Origin: SAR116 cluster bacterium AG-321-K23
GTDB lineage: Bacteria > Pseudomonadota > Alphaproteobacteria > Puniceispirillales > Marisalimonadaceae
Assembly: GCA_003284565.1 (NCBI GenBank)
Contig: QBXO01000001.1
Coordinates: forward strand, 62,001-126,000
Direction of reading: 5' to 3'
Length of the DNA stretch: 64,000 nt
Below the pieces are notes generated by a model. That model saw only the letters and a program-made list of their open reading frames with translations. It made no database searches and was not told the DNA's origin. The stretch's first letter is position 1. Every line of letters begins with the position of its first letter. The translations under genes were made by a program, and so were the position numbers. Of this stretch, positions 9,132 through 17,483 are shown piece by piece.

Positions 9132-9890
9132 TCATATAATAAATTTTTTAACTAAATAAGAAGATAATTTATCAGGTAGATAGCTAAAAATCTTCATAAA
9201 AATAGAAAAAGAGGTTGGAAATGAAAATTCAAATTTATTTGAATTCATATACTTGTAAATTAAATTAGCAGCTTCTTCAACATTCATCAAACCTGGCATG
9301 TAAAAATCATTTATTGATGTGGCTTGGGTATCAACAAACCCTGGACTGCATAATTGGACTTTTATACCTTTAGGATTTAAATCATAACGAATTGACTGCG
9401 CAAATGACCTTAAAGCTGCTTTTGTAGGTCCATATGCAGCAGCTTTAGGCAACCCAATCCAACCAGAAACACTAGACATAATAATTATGTGACTATTTTG
9501 TTTGCTTAATAGACCAGGTAAAAAAGTCTCATAACAGTTTAAGACGCCTAGGTAATTAATATTTATGTGATTTTTATAAACATTTAAATTGATTTCAGAT
9601 GCATTTACAGGTGAGTAAATGCCAGCATTCAAAAAAAGTAAGTCAGGTGTATCAATTTGTTTTGCAATGGATTTCAATTTTTTAAAATCTTGAACATCAC
9701 ATGAAAAATATTTAAATGACTTTTTATTTGATGGAAAACTTTGACTCAATACTTTTAATTTACTAGAACTACGACTAATTCCCACAACTTTCCAACCATT
9801 TTTTATTAATAATTTGGCAAAAGCAGCGCCTATACCCTCGCTTGCACCAGTAATAATAGCAGTTTGTTGTTTATTTTTAGAAGTTTTCAA
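9132..9890 (-). CDS. Short-chain dehydrogenase/reductase beside the fatty-acid modification locus
   Basis: A classical SDR of 252 residues. The cofactor motif TGASEGIGAAFA sits near residues 15-26, NAGIYSP near 90-96, the catalytic Ser in IMSSVSG, and YxxxK as YGPTKAALRSFA near 155-166; LCSPGFVDT follows. The oxidoreductase substrate is unknown, but an SDR is a usual partner of COG2907-DUF1365-CFA clusters. There is no ATG: the longest frame opens with TTG at 9890, after an in-frame stop, so TTG initiation is likely. It lies 9 bp ahead of the SnoaL-like gene on the same strand. Confidence 0.82.
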   Translation of the reverse strand: MKTSKNKQQTAIITGASEGIGAAFAKLLIKNGWKVVGISRSSSKLKVLSQSFPSNKKSFKYFSCDVQDFKKLKSIAKQIDTPDLLFLNAGIYSPVNASEINLNVYKNHININYLGVLNCYETFLPGLLSKQNSHIIIMSSVSGWIGLPKAAAYGPTKAALRSFAQSIRYDLNPKGIKVQLCSPGFVDTQATSINDFYMPGLMNVEEAANLIYKYMNSNKFEFSFPTSFSIFMKIFSYLPDKLSSYLVKKFII

Positions 9891-9911
9891 ATTGTCTACA
9901 TAGCTAATATT

Positions 9912-10670
9912 TTAAATCTTACAATTTTGATATTGAACTATAACTGCCCCTCTTACTTTTGATTTTAAAATTTTTATTTTAACTGAAAATTTACCAGCCA
10001 TAATATTTTTTTCTATTGGAAGATTACCCTCTATTATGTCATTATTTCCTAAATAGATAAATATTACTCTAACTTTTTTTGATGGGTCAAAATAAGGATT
10101 ATCAACGCCTGGATCATAAATGTTACCTTCAACTTTTACTTTTAAGCCGCCCGAAAGTAATAATAAAGTATTTTCAGGAGGTATAAAAGATTGAGTTGAA
10201 ACAGCTAATTCTTTATAGTCAAAACTACCACAAGTTTTGTTATAGCCTAGTAATCTTAATGCATCTATCATATCTCTTTCTGACACACCCATAGCTAAAT
10301 TAGAAGCAAGAATATTTTTTGCATCCCTACCAAAATCAGTGTTTGGATTTCTAATATTTTGAGTGTTAAGAGCTAAATTAGCTTCTTTAAGTTTTAATCT
10401 TATATCAGTTAATTTTCTTTCTAATTCAATTTTTTGATCATTAAAATCGTTAATTATTTTTTCATTTTCTTGTATTAAAACTAATTTATCACGGTTACCA
10501 AGCCACCATCCAATAAATAAAGCAATAATTATCATAAACAGTTTAAAAAAATAATTTAATATTGATCTAAACTGTTTTTGCCTATACTTATTTTGTGCTT
10601 GATAAAAATCCAAATTTAAACCTTGAATAATTTTTTTTTTCTCTTTTATATTTAATGAATAATAAATCAA
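9912..10670 (-). CDS. Single-pass membrane protein with coiled coil, unknown function
   Basis: I do not recognise a family. The 252-residue product has a basic N terminus (about 1-40), one transmembrane helix near 44-61 (LFMIIIALFIGWWLG), a charged coiled-coil segment near 68-100 (heptad-like run ending KLKEANLALN), then a globular domain with GVSERDMIDALRLLGYNKTCG and several predicted beta strands. With a single helix after a basic N terminus, the C-terminal domain would face the periplasm. No ATG opens the frame; TTG 10670 is the longest start and lies only 14 bp from the divergent HD-domain gene, so the true start may be slightly downstream. Confidence 0.6.
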   Translation of the reverse strand: MIYYSLNIKEKKKIIQGLNLDFYQAQNKYRQKQFRSILNYFFKLFMIIIALFIGWWLGNRDKLVLIQENEKIINDFNDQKIELERKLTDIRLKLKEANLALNTQNIRNPNTDFGRDAKNILASNLAMGVSERDMIDALRLLGYNKTCGSFDYKELAVSTQSFIPPENTLLLLSGGLKVKVEGNIYDPGVDNPYFDPSKKVRVIFIYLGNNDIIEGNLPIEKNIMAGKFSVKIKILKSKVRGAVIVQYQNCKI

Positions 10671-10684
10671 TATATTTTTTCTGA

Positions 10685-11305
10685 ATGGTAAATAAAATTA
10701 ACAAACCTATAAAGAAAATAAATCAAAGAGCCTGGCAAAGAATGTTGTCAGGAAGAAAGCTTGATATTTTATCACCTTCTCCATTTGATATAGAAATTGA
10801 AGATATAGCTTTAGGTCTTTCAAGAGTTACAAGATGGAACGGCCAAACTACAGGGGAACATCCATATTCAGTTGCTCAACATTCTGTTTTGGTGGAAGAG
10901 TTTTTTAATAATGAATATCCATACTTAAATAAAAAGTGGAATTTAGCGGCCCTACTTCATGATGCACCTGAATATGTCATAGGAGATTTAATTACACCAT
11001 TTAAATATGCACTTAATAATAGTTATCGGTATGTTGAAGATAATTTGATGAAAGCCATATTTCTTAGGTTTGGATTACCAGCTAATCTTCCAAGACACAT
11101 TGAAGCTAAAATAAGAAGAATTGATAAAGCTTTAGCTTGGTTTGAAGCTGTTGATTTAGCCGGTTATAAAGAAAAAGAAGCATCACAAATTATAAAAAAG
11201 CCAAATTTGAATTTCGAACGTAAAATTATAATTGCACTTTCAGCGAAAGACGTTGAAAAAAAATTTTTGAAAAAATTTTATACAATAATTTCTGAATTAT
11301 CTTAA
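10685..11305 (+). CDS. HD-domain phosphohydrolase (YfbR-like)
   Basis: A 206-residue HD-superfamily hydrolase. The segment RVTRWNGQTTGEHPYSVAQHSVLVEEF supplies the first metal His (in QHS), LAALLHDAPEYVIGD supplies the HD pair, and a later RIDKALAWFEAVDLAGY carries the last Asp. This arrangement resembles YfbR-type 5'-deoxynucleotidases and other nucleotide phosphohydrolases that act on dNMPs. A substrate cannot be fixed from sequence. It overlaps by four bases the 3' end of the convergent alpha-hydroxy-acid oxidase gene. Confidence 0.8.
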   Translation: MVNKINKPIKKINQRAWQRMLSGRKLDILSPSPFDIEIEDIALGLSRVTRWNGQTTGEHPYSVAQHSVLVEEFFNNEYPYLNKKWNLAALLHDAPEYVIGDLITPFKYALNNSYRYVEDNLMKAIFLRFGLPANLPRHIEAKIRRIDKALAWFEAVDLAGYKEKEASQIIKKPNLNFERKIIIALSAKDVEKKFLKKFYTIISELS

Positions 11306-12402
11306 TATCCTTCATCAATTAAAGGAAAAGCACTCAATACATTTTTTGAATCAAATGCATAATCTTTGCTTAAATAAGTTTGATCTAGTTCTGATAATGA
11401 GTTCAATCCAAGTAATCTTAATCCAGTTAAAATTTCTATTTCTAATAATTCTAGCATTCTTAAAATAGCTTTTGATCCTCCAGCAGCAGCTGCAAATCCT
11501 TGAAGCCTTCCAATACCAACACAATCTGCTCCTAATGCAATGGCTTTTAAAACATCCGTACCTCTCATTATACCTCCATCAAAAATAATCTTTGCTTTAT
11601 TCTCTACAACCTCAATTATTTCTGGCAAAACATTCAAACCACCAACCCCGAAATCCAATTGCCTTCCACCATGGTTAGAGACATAAATTACTTCAACACC
11701 ATGTTCTAGAGCTAACAGAGCATCTTCTTTTGTAGCTATCCCCTTAATTATAATTGGTAAATCACAATAAGACTTTATCCTATCGATATCTTTCCAAGAA
11801 AATCTCATTTGATACTCAAAACCACTCGCACTTTGTCTTGATGTTGTTCTATACCTCTTGGCAAGATCTCTTTCTCTTCTTCCGTAAGCATCTAAATCAA
11901 CTGTTAAACATATTCCTGCATAACTATGATCAATTGCATTTTTTATCTGTTCATCAACCCAATTTTCGTCACCTCTCACATATAATTGAAATAGTTTTGG
12001 ATAATTAACGCTTTTAGCAACTTGTTCTAGTCCTGGCATACAAGTAGAGCTTATCATGTGCAATATACCAAATTCAGATGCTGCAATTGTTGGAGCAATC
12101 CCAGCCCCTTCAACAAAATCTTGCATTGAACCTATAGGTGCAAGAATAACTGGCATCCTTAATACATGTCCGAGTAAATTAGTTGATATATCAACATTTT
12201 CGACGTCTCTTAATACCCTTGGTCTAAATGCTAAACTGTCAAGAGCAAATCTGTTTCTTTTAAAAGTTGTCTCAGTTTCAGCAGCTCCAATTAAATAATC
12301 CCAAGTTTCTTTAGAAAGTTTTGCTTTAGCCTTTTTTGCAAACTCGTGAAGAACTAAATATTCTTCACCTTCAATTTTACTGCTTAATTTATTTTCAACC
12401 AT
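11302..12402 (-). CDS. FMN-dependent alpha-hydroxy-acid oxidase/dehydrogenase (LldD/glycolate oxidase family)
   Basis: A TIM-barrel flavoenzyme that oxidises L-2-hydroxy acids such as lactate or glycolate. Seen: FAKKAKAKLSKETWDYLIGAAE at the N terminus, LAPIGS, FQLYVRGD, LTVDLDAYGRR, VIYVSNHGGRQLDFG with the catalytic His and substrate Arg, and IIFDGGIMRGTDVLKAIALGAD for the FMN phosphate. The frame opens at ATG 12414, but a GGAGA ribosome site lies just inside it, eight bases before ATG 12402, so I chose 12402. Which acid it uses is open. Transcribed divergently from tRNA-Leu. Confidence 0.87.
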   Translation of the reverse strand: MVENKLSSKIEGEEYLVLHEFAKKAKAKLSKETWDYLIGAAETETTFKRNRFALDSLAFRPRVLRDVENVDISTNLLGHVLRMPVILAPIGSMQDFVEGAGIAPTIAASEFGILHMISSTCMPGLEQVAKSVNYPKLFQLYVRGDENWVDEQIKNAIDHSYAGICLTVDLDAYGRRERDLAKRYRTTSRQSASGFEYQMRFSWKDIDRIKSYCDLPIIIKGIATKEDALLALEHGVEVIYVSNHGGRQLDFGVGGLNVLPEIIEVVENKAKIIFDGGIMRGTDVLKAIALGADCVGIGRLQGFAAAAGGSKAILRMLELLEIEILTGLRLLGLNSLSELDQTYLSKDYAFDSKNVLSAFPLIDEGY

Positions 12403-12508
12403 TTTATTCTCCATATCAATAATTCAGACTATATAAAAATTAATATTTAAAGCTATAAAAAACTTGCCTTAGCCAAAAAGCTAAGTTACACAACAAATAT
12501 ATGGTTTT

Positions 12509-12595
12509 GCGAGCGTGGCGGAATGGTAGACGCACTGGACTTAAAATCCAGAGTCCGATAAGGACGTGGGGGTTCAAGTCCCCCCGCTCGTACCA
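12509..12595 (+). tRNA. tRNA-Leu (anticodon UAA)
   Basis: An 87-nt tRNA. The acceptor stem GCGAGCG at 12509-12515 pairs with CGCTCGT at 12585-12591 (last pair G-U), followed by discriminator A and an encoded CCA at 12593-12595. The anticodon stem CTGGA/TCCAG encloses loop CTTAAAA with anticodon TAA at 12542-12544. A long variable arm (GAGTCCGATAAGGAC region) and a T arm with GGTTCAAGTCC confirm a class II tRNA. It reads UUA, a very frequent leucine codon in this AT-rich genome. Confidence 0.97.
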
Positions 12596-12640
12596 TATAG
12601 TTTGTTTTTAAATATAAAAAACATTTAGGTTATTATATAA

Positions 12641-13483
12641 ATGGTTATTACTCGTACAAGAGAAGAACTATATAAAATCCTCGAAGAATTTTCTAAGAAT
12701 CCAGGCAAATTAGCATTAATACCTACTATGGGTAATTTACATGATGGTCATTTATCCTTGATAAAATTAGCTAAACTAAAAGCATCAAAAATCATTACAA
12801 CAATATTTGTTAATCCCCTTCAGTTTGGCAAAAATGAAGACTTTAAAAAATATCCTAGAACTGAAAAATTAGATATAGAAAAATTAAAAAAAGAAGATTG
12901 TGATATTTTATTTGTTCCCAGAAATGATGAAGAAGTATTTTCAAAACTTGATAAAATTAAAACTTTAGATTCTGGTAATCTTGGATCTGAACTTTGTGGA
13001 AAGATTAGACCTGGTCATTTTGATGGGGTATTGACGGTAGTTAATAGATTATTTGAATTAATTAATCCGGATGTAGCTATATTTGGTGCAAAAGATTATC
13101 AACAACAAATTTTGATTAAAAAAATGGCTAAATCATTACATCCAAAAATATCTCTCCTAAAAGCTCCTATAGTAAGATCAAAAAATGGTGTTGCCCTATC
13201 TTCAAGGAACAATTACTTGTCTGAAAAAGAATTCGATATCGCTGCTAATTTATTCAAATGTCTTCAAAATAGTGTATATTCTTACCAGAAAAAAGAAAAA
13301 CTTCATGAAATATTAAATAACGCTAATTCTTTTTTAGTATCTAAAAATCTTAAACCTGATTATTTTGAATTGAGAGATAGCGAACTTAATCTAATCTCAA
13401 AAAATAATTTTGAGGGAAATAAAGTTTTTCTTGGATCTGTTACAATAAACAATACTAGATTAATAGATAATATTGAATTTTAA
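12641..13483 (+). CDS. panC: Pantothenate synthetase
   Basis: Condenses pantoate and beta-alanine with ATP to form pantothenate, a coenzyme A precursor. The 280-residue product shows the nucleotidyltransferase signature PTMGNLHDGHLSL (HxGH at about 34-37), FVNPLQFGKNEDFKKYPR, GKIRPGHFDGVLTVV, FGAKDYQQ and the late ATP-site segment VALSSRNNYLS. All key blocks are present and the length is normal. Starts at ATG 12641, 45 bp after tRNA-Leu, and the rhomboid gene begins directly after its stop. panB and panD are not in the window. Confidence 0.95.
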   Translation: MVITRTREELYKILEEFSKNPGKLALIPTMGNLHDGHLSLIKLAKLKASKIITTIFVNPLQFGKNEDFKKYPRTEKLDIEKLKKEDCDILFVPRNDEEVFSKLDKIKTLDSGNLGSELCGKIRPGHFDGVLTVVNRLFELINPDVAIFGAKDYQQQILIKKMAKSLHPKISLLKAPIVRSKNGVALSSRNNYLSEKEFDIAANLFKCLQNSVYSYQKKEKLHEILNNANSFLVSKNLKPDYFELRDSELNLISKNNFEGNKVFLGSVTINNTRLIDNIEF

Positions 13484-14203
13484 ATGTTTTTTTTTCCGTT
13501 TGCAGATGAAAACCCTACAAATAAAAAACCAATTATTTCCTGGTTAATAATATTTGTTTGTTTATCTATTTTTCTTAACCAAATTTTTGATCCTACATAT
13601 ATCACGGAACAGAATTTTTTAAGCTTTGGCATGATACCAGCTGTTTTATACGGACATTCTGAGTTATCTGGACATCTTAAAATTATACCCCCTTTTTTAT
13701 CAATTTTTACTTCTATGTTCTTACATGGTGGTTGGATGCATATAATTGGAAATATGACTTATCTCTACATTTTTGGAGATAATATTGAAGAAAGATTAGG
13801 TAAATTTAAATTTATAATTTTTTATTCAGTTACTGGAAGTGTTGCAGCATTTTCTCAGGCCACAATAGATCCAACTTCAACAATACCAATGATTGGTGCA
13901 TCAGGAGCCATTGCTGGTGTGCTTGGAGGATATTTAGTTTTATACCCTAAAGCTAATATAAAAGTTTTATTCTGGTTTATAATTTTTGTAAAAGTAATCA
14001 GAATAAGAGCTTTTATCGTTCTTGGGGGATGGATAATTATACAATTTATTAGTTTTAATGGTACAGACTTAAATTCAGGTGGTGTTGCGTATGCAGCTCA
14101 CATTGGTGGATTTATATCTGGAGCACTTTTGATAAATATAATGAAAAATAAAATTACTCAAAAAAATCAAATCTTGACTGGTTCTGTCCCTAATTCAAAA
14201 TAA
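13484..14203 (+). CDS. Rhomboid-family intramembrane serine protease
   Basis: A 239-residue polytopic membrane protein, about six hydrophobic helices, of the rhomboid family. The catalytic serine is in GASGAIAG (S140) and the catalytic histidine in YAAHIGGFISG (H206); HGGWMHIIGNMTYLYIFG near 81-98 is the conserved helix-2 His/Asn block, and the NIEERLGK loop follows. Such proteases cut transmembrane substrates inside the bilayer. The ATG follows the panC stop with no gap, so co-transcription is likely, although no functional link to pantothenate is known. Confidence 0.9.
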   Translation: MFFFPFADENPTNKKPIISWLIIFVCLSIFLNQIFDPTYITEQNFLSFGMIPAVLYGHSELSGHLKIIPPFLSIFTSMFLHGGWMHIIGNMTYLYIFGDNIEERLGKFKFIIFYSVTGSVAAFSQATIDPTSTIPMIGASGAIAGVLGGYLVLYPKANIKVLFWFIIFVKVIRIRAFIVLGGWIIIQFISFNGTDLNSGGVAYAAHIGGFISGALLINIMKNKITQKNQILTGSVPNSK

Positions 14204-14977
14204 TTATAAAGATCTTTCGTCAATCTCATTACTATCGAAAATTTTGCCTTTTCCACCTAATTTTAATACAATTTCTAAGATTGCTTTAGCGGCCTTTTCC
14301 AGAGATATTTCATCTTCTGATCTTAATACAATAGATGTTCCAAAACTACCTGGTTTAAAATATGGATATGAACCGATTTTCACGTTTAAAAATTCATTTT
14401 CTATTTTTTCTAAGTCCTTGGCTATAAGACCCTCTCCAATGTTACTTGACACAGTTTTTGATTTAAGTTTCTTACCACCTGTCAACTCACTCAAAATTGA
14501 GTTAAACATTCCCTGCATTATTTTTGGAACACCTGCAAAAACAAAAAGATTTTCTATCCTATAACCAGGTGCAGCTGAGACAGGGTTATCTATTAACTCA
14601 GAATTTTTTGGTACAATTGCCATTTTCTGACGAGCTTCGTTGAACTCAATATTTGTGCCCTCATAATGTATTTTTAATCTTCTCATCGCTTCAGTATTTT
14701 TATATAGTTTTTGATTGAAAGCCTTCGAAACACATTCTGTAGTTATATCGTCGTGCGTTGGACCAATGCCACCACAAGAAAAAACATACGTATATTTATT
14801 TGTAAAATCCTGAATTGTTTTAATAATAGTGCTTGAATTATCCGGAATAATTCTTGCTTCCTTTAATCTTACACCAATGTTGTCTAATTCACATGCAATC
14901 CAATTAATATTGGAATCTTTTGTTCTTCCCGACAAAATTTCATCTCCAATAATTATTATACCTGCTGAGGCCACCAT
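14204..14977 (-). CDS. CinA-like molybdopterin-binding domain protein
   Basis: A 257-residue protein consisting of the CinA N-terminal (MoaB/Mog-like) domain: GIIIIGDEILSGRTKDSN at the start, then YVFSCGGIGPTHDDITTECVSKAF near 63-86, and PVSAAPGYRIEN. The separate C-terminal nicotinamide-nucleotide amidase domain of full-length CinA is absent, as in many alphaproteobacteria where the two halves are separate genes. The domain can act as an ADP-ribose pyrophosphatase in some CinA proteins, but this is not shown for stand-alone forms. A clear AAGGA ribosome site precedes ATG 14977. Abuts the convergent rhomboid gene. Confidence 0.82.
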   Translation of the reverse strand: MVASAGIIIIGDEILSGRTKDSNINWIACELDNIGVRLKEARIIPDNSSTIIKTIQDFTNKYTYVFSCGGIGPTHDDITTECVSKAFNQKLYKNTEAMRRLKIHYEGTNIEFNEARQKMAIVPKNSELIDNPVSAAPGYRIENLFVFAGVPKIMQGMFNSILSELTGGKKLKSKTVSSNIGEGLIAKDLEKIENEFLNVKIGSYPYFKPGSFGTSIVLRSEDEISLEKAAKAILEIVLKLGGKGKIFDSNEIDERSL

Positions 14978-15072
14978 AAAAAAAGTCCTTAATAAAAATT
15001 AACATTGTACGTAAATATTTATAATCATATATTACAAATTATAATAATTATATAAAACAAATATTAGAAAAA

Positions 15073-15861
15073 ATGAAAAAAGATATAGATTTATATGACA
15101 AAGACGCGTTTTTAAAAATGCATGCTGCAGGCAAATTGGCAGCTGATGTTTTAGACTACATTACAATGTATGTTAAAAGTGGTGTTTCAACTGGATATCT
15201 AAATGATTTATGTCATGATTTTATTTTAAAAAATGACGCTATACCAGCTCCATTGAATTATAGAGGCTTTCCTAAATCCACATGTATTTCTGTTAATCAC
15301 GTTGTTTGTCATGGCATACCTGGAGACAAAGTACTTGATGAAGGAGACATTTTAAACATAGATGTTACTGTAATCCTTGATGGATGGTATGGTGATACAA
15401 GCAGAATGTATTTTGTAGGAGAGCCATCTAGGAAAGCAAAGTTTTTGACTAGAATAACTTATGAATGTCTTTGTTTAGGAATTGAAACGGTTAAGCCTGG
15501 AAGCACTACAGGTGATATTGGCCATGCAATTCAAACTCATGCTGAAAAAAATGGGTTTTCAGTTGTAAGAGATTTTACAGGCCATGGTCTTGGAAGGGTT
15601 TTTCACGCGCCACCAACAATTTTACATTACGGTGAACCAAATACTGGAGATATTCTTGAAGAAGGCATGATTTTTACCATTGAACCTATGATCAATTCAG
15701 GGAAATATGATGTCAAAATTCTATCTGATGGATGGACTGCAGTAACTCGTGATAAGAGTTTATCTGCACAATTTGAACACAGTATAGGTGTAACATCAAA
15801 TGGATACGAAGTTTTCACAAATTCTCCCAAAGGTTATACTCAACCAGACTACACAATTTAA
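15073..15861 (+). CDS. map: Methionine aminopeptidase, type I
   Basis: Removes the initiator methionine from new proteins. The 262-residue product keeps the five metal ligands of type I enzymes: Asp in NIDVTVILDGWYGDTSRMYF (two Asp), His in TGHGLGRVFHAPP, Glu in FTIEPMI and Glu in QFEHSIGVT. STCISVNHVVCHGIPG supplies the substrate-pocket His. Length fits an E. coli-type enzyme without an N-terminal zinc extension. Divergent from the cinA-like gene over 95 bp of AT-rich DNA. Confidence 0.95.
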   Translation: MKKDIDLYDKDAFLKMHAAGKLAADVLDYITMYVKSGVSTGYLNDLCHDFILKNDAIPAPLNYRGFPKSTCISVNHVVCHGIPGDKVLDEGDILNIDVTVILDGWYGDTSRMYFVGEPSRKAKFLTRITYECLCLGIETVKPGSTTGDIGHAIQTHAEKNGFSVVRDFTGHGLGRVFHAPPTILHYGEPNTGDILEEGMIFTIEPMINSGKYDVKILSDGWTAVTRDKSLSAQFEHSIGVTSNGYEVFTNSPKGYTQPDYTI

Positions 15862-15876
15862 TAATTAATTTTTTAA

Positions 15877-16047
15877 TTACTTCTTTAAATTATTTTTGAT
15901 AGTGTTTTTCAGAGATTTTGAAGTTTCTTTTATTATTGGTTTAGCTTTTTGATAACCTTTAAAAGCCAAATCTCCTGCTTTTTTTCTTGCTGCTGGATTA
16001 GTTGCTAAAATTTTTATAGCATTTTTTAAAAGTGTGCCAATAATCAT
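15877..16047 (-). CDS. Small basic protein, 56 aa, conserved-looking, unknown function
   Basis: A short frame in the 300-bp gap between map and purB. Read on the minus strand from ATG 16047 it encodes a lysine-rich, amphipathic, probably all-helical peptide: LLKNAIKILATNPAARKK, then AGDLAFKGYQKAKPIIKE and a basic tail ending NNLKK. The composition is protein-like rather than a random AT-rich frame, and it resembles short 'NPxxRxKAxxLAxKAYxxAKP' proteins I have seen in alphaproteobacteria, a recollection rather than a search. A weak GAGAA sequence precedes the start. Function unknown. Confidence 0.55.
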   Translation of the reverse strand: MIIGTLLKNAIKILATNPAARKKAGDLAFKGYQKAKPIIKETSKSLKNTIKNNLKK

Positions 16048-16161
16048 TTTATTCTCGTATTAGAACTAAAAACAAAATATATATATATAAGTTTATTTGT
16101 CCAGTGTTAGAAAAAGTTAAAAAAATTATAAATATTTCTTTAAAAATATTAAGGTTTTGAA

Positions 16162-17469
16162 ATGATTGAAAGATATTCTAGAAAAGAGATGGTTAAAAAT
16201 TGGTCGCAAGAGGAGAAATTTAAAATATGGTTTCAACTTGAAGCTCATGCTTGCGATGCTCAAGCAAAATTAGGAGTAATTCCAAAAAAATCTGCAGAGG
16301 TAATCTGGAAAAAAGGAAAATTTGATATAAATAAAATTGATGAAATTGAAAAAACCACTAAACATGATGTTATTGCTTTTTTAACAAACCTTGCAGAGTA
16401 TATTGGAGAAGATGCAAGATTTATTCATCAGGGCATGACATCTTCTGATATTCTAGATACTACTCTTTCCATACAACTACGAAATGCGTCTGAAATTTTA
16501 TTGAATGATATTGATAAATTGCTTGAAACATTAAAAAAACGTTCTTTCGAACATAAACATACTGTTACAATTGGAAGGTCACATGGTATTCATGCAGAAC
16601 CAATTACATTTGGTTTGAAACTTGCTGGTTACTATGCTGAGTTCAAGCGTAATAAAAAAAGATTACTTGAAGCAAAAAAAGAAATTAGTACATGTGCTAT
16701 ATCAGGAGCAGTTGGAACTTTTGCTCATATTGATCCATTTGTAGAAAATTATGTATCTAAAAAAATGGATTTAATTCCTGAAGATTTTTCAACACAAATT
16801 ATTCCAAGAGATAGACATGCTATGTTTTTTTCAACCCTTGCAATAATCGCATCCAGTGTTGAACGCTTAGCAACGGAAATCAGACATCTGCAAAGAACTG
16901 AGGTAAGGGAAGCAGAAGAATATTTCTCACAAGGTCAAAAAGGCTCAAGTGCAATGCCGCATAAAAGGAACCCTGTGCTTACAGAAAATCTAACTGGACT
17001 AGCTAGGTTAGTCAGATCTTCGGTTATACCAGCTTTAGAAAATGTTACATTATGGCATGAGCGAGATATTTCTCATTCATCCGTAGAGAGAATGATTGCT
17101 CCAGATGCCACAATAACTCTAGACTTTGCATTGCAAAGACTAAACAATGTAATTGAAAATTTACTTATTTATCCTGATACAATGTTAACAAACCTGGAAA
17201 AGCTTGGTGGTCTTGTTCATTCACAACAAGTATTACTTGCGCTAACCCAAAAAGGAGCTAGTAGAGAAGATGCCTATGATATGGTTCAAGAAAATGCTAT
17301 GAAAGTTTGGGAAACTCCAGAACATAAAAGAAGGAATGTTTACAAAAACTTTTTAAAAAATGATGAAAAAGTTATTAAATACCTCAGCGAGGCCGAAATA
17401 GATAAATTATTTAATTTAGATCAACATTTTCTTCATGTTGATTATATATTTAATAGAGTTTTTAACTAA
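16162..17469 (+). CDS. purB: Adenylosuccinate lyase
   Basis: Catalyses two steps of purine synthesis: SAICAR to AICAR and adenylosuccinate to AMP, releasing fumarate each time. The 435-residue protein shows the fumarase/aspartase-superfamily blocks QGMTSSDILDT near 93-103, GRSHGIHAEPITFG with the catalytic His, and the signature GSSAMPHKRNPVLTE near 262-276 that carries the flexible loop Ser. All are intact. First gene of a seven-gene plus-strand run (purB-purC-purS-purQ-purL-bolA-grxD) with gaps of 4-15 bp. Confidence 0.95.
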   Translation: MIERYSRKEMVKNWSQEEKFKIWFQLEAHACDAQAKLGVIPKKSAEVIWKKGKFDINKIDEIEKTTKHDVIAFLTNLAEYIGEDARFIHQGMTSSDILDTTLSIQLRNASEILLNDIDKLLETLKKRSFEHKHTVTIGRSHGIHAEPITFGLKLAGYYAEFKRNKKRLLEAKKEISTCAISGAVGTFAHIDPFVENYVSKKMDLIPEDFSTQIIPRDRHAMFFSTLAIIASSVERLATEIRHLQRTEVREAEEYFSQGQKGSSAMPHKRNPVLTENLTGLARLVRSSVIPALENVTLWHERDISHSSVERMIAPDATITLDFALQRLNNVIENLLIYPDTMLTNLEKLGGLVHSQQVLLALTQKGASREDAYDMVQENAMKVWETPEHKRRNVYKNFLKNDEKVIKYLSEAEIDKLFNLDQHFLHVDYIFNRVFN

Positions 17470-17483
17470 AGGATAATTAATCT

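Noticed and set aside
12468-12485. Hairpin CTTAGC-6 nt-GCTAAG between the hydroxy-acid oxidase gene and tRNA-Leu
   Set aside because: It lies between divergent starts, so it is not a terminator, and a six-base stem without further pairs or conserved boxes does not define an operator.
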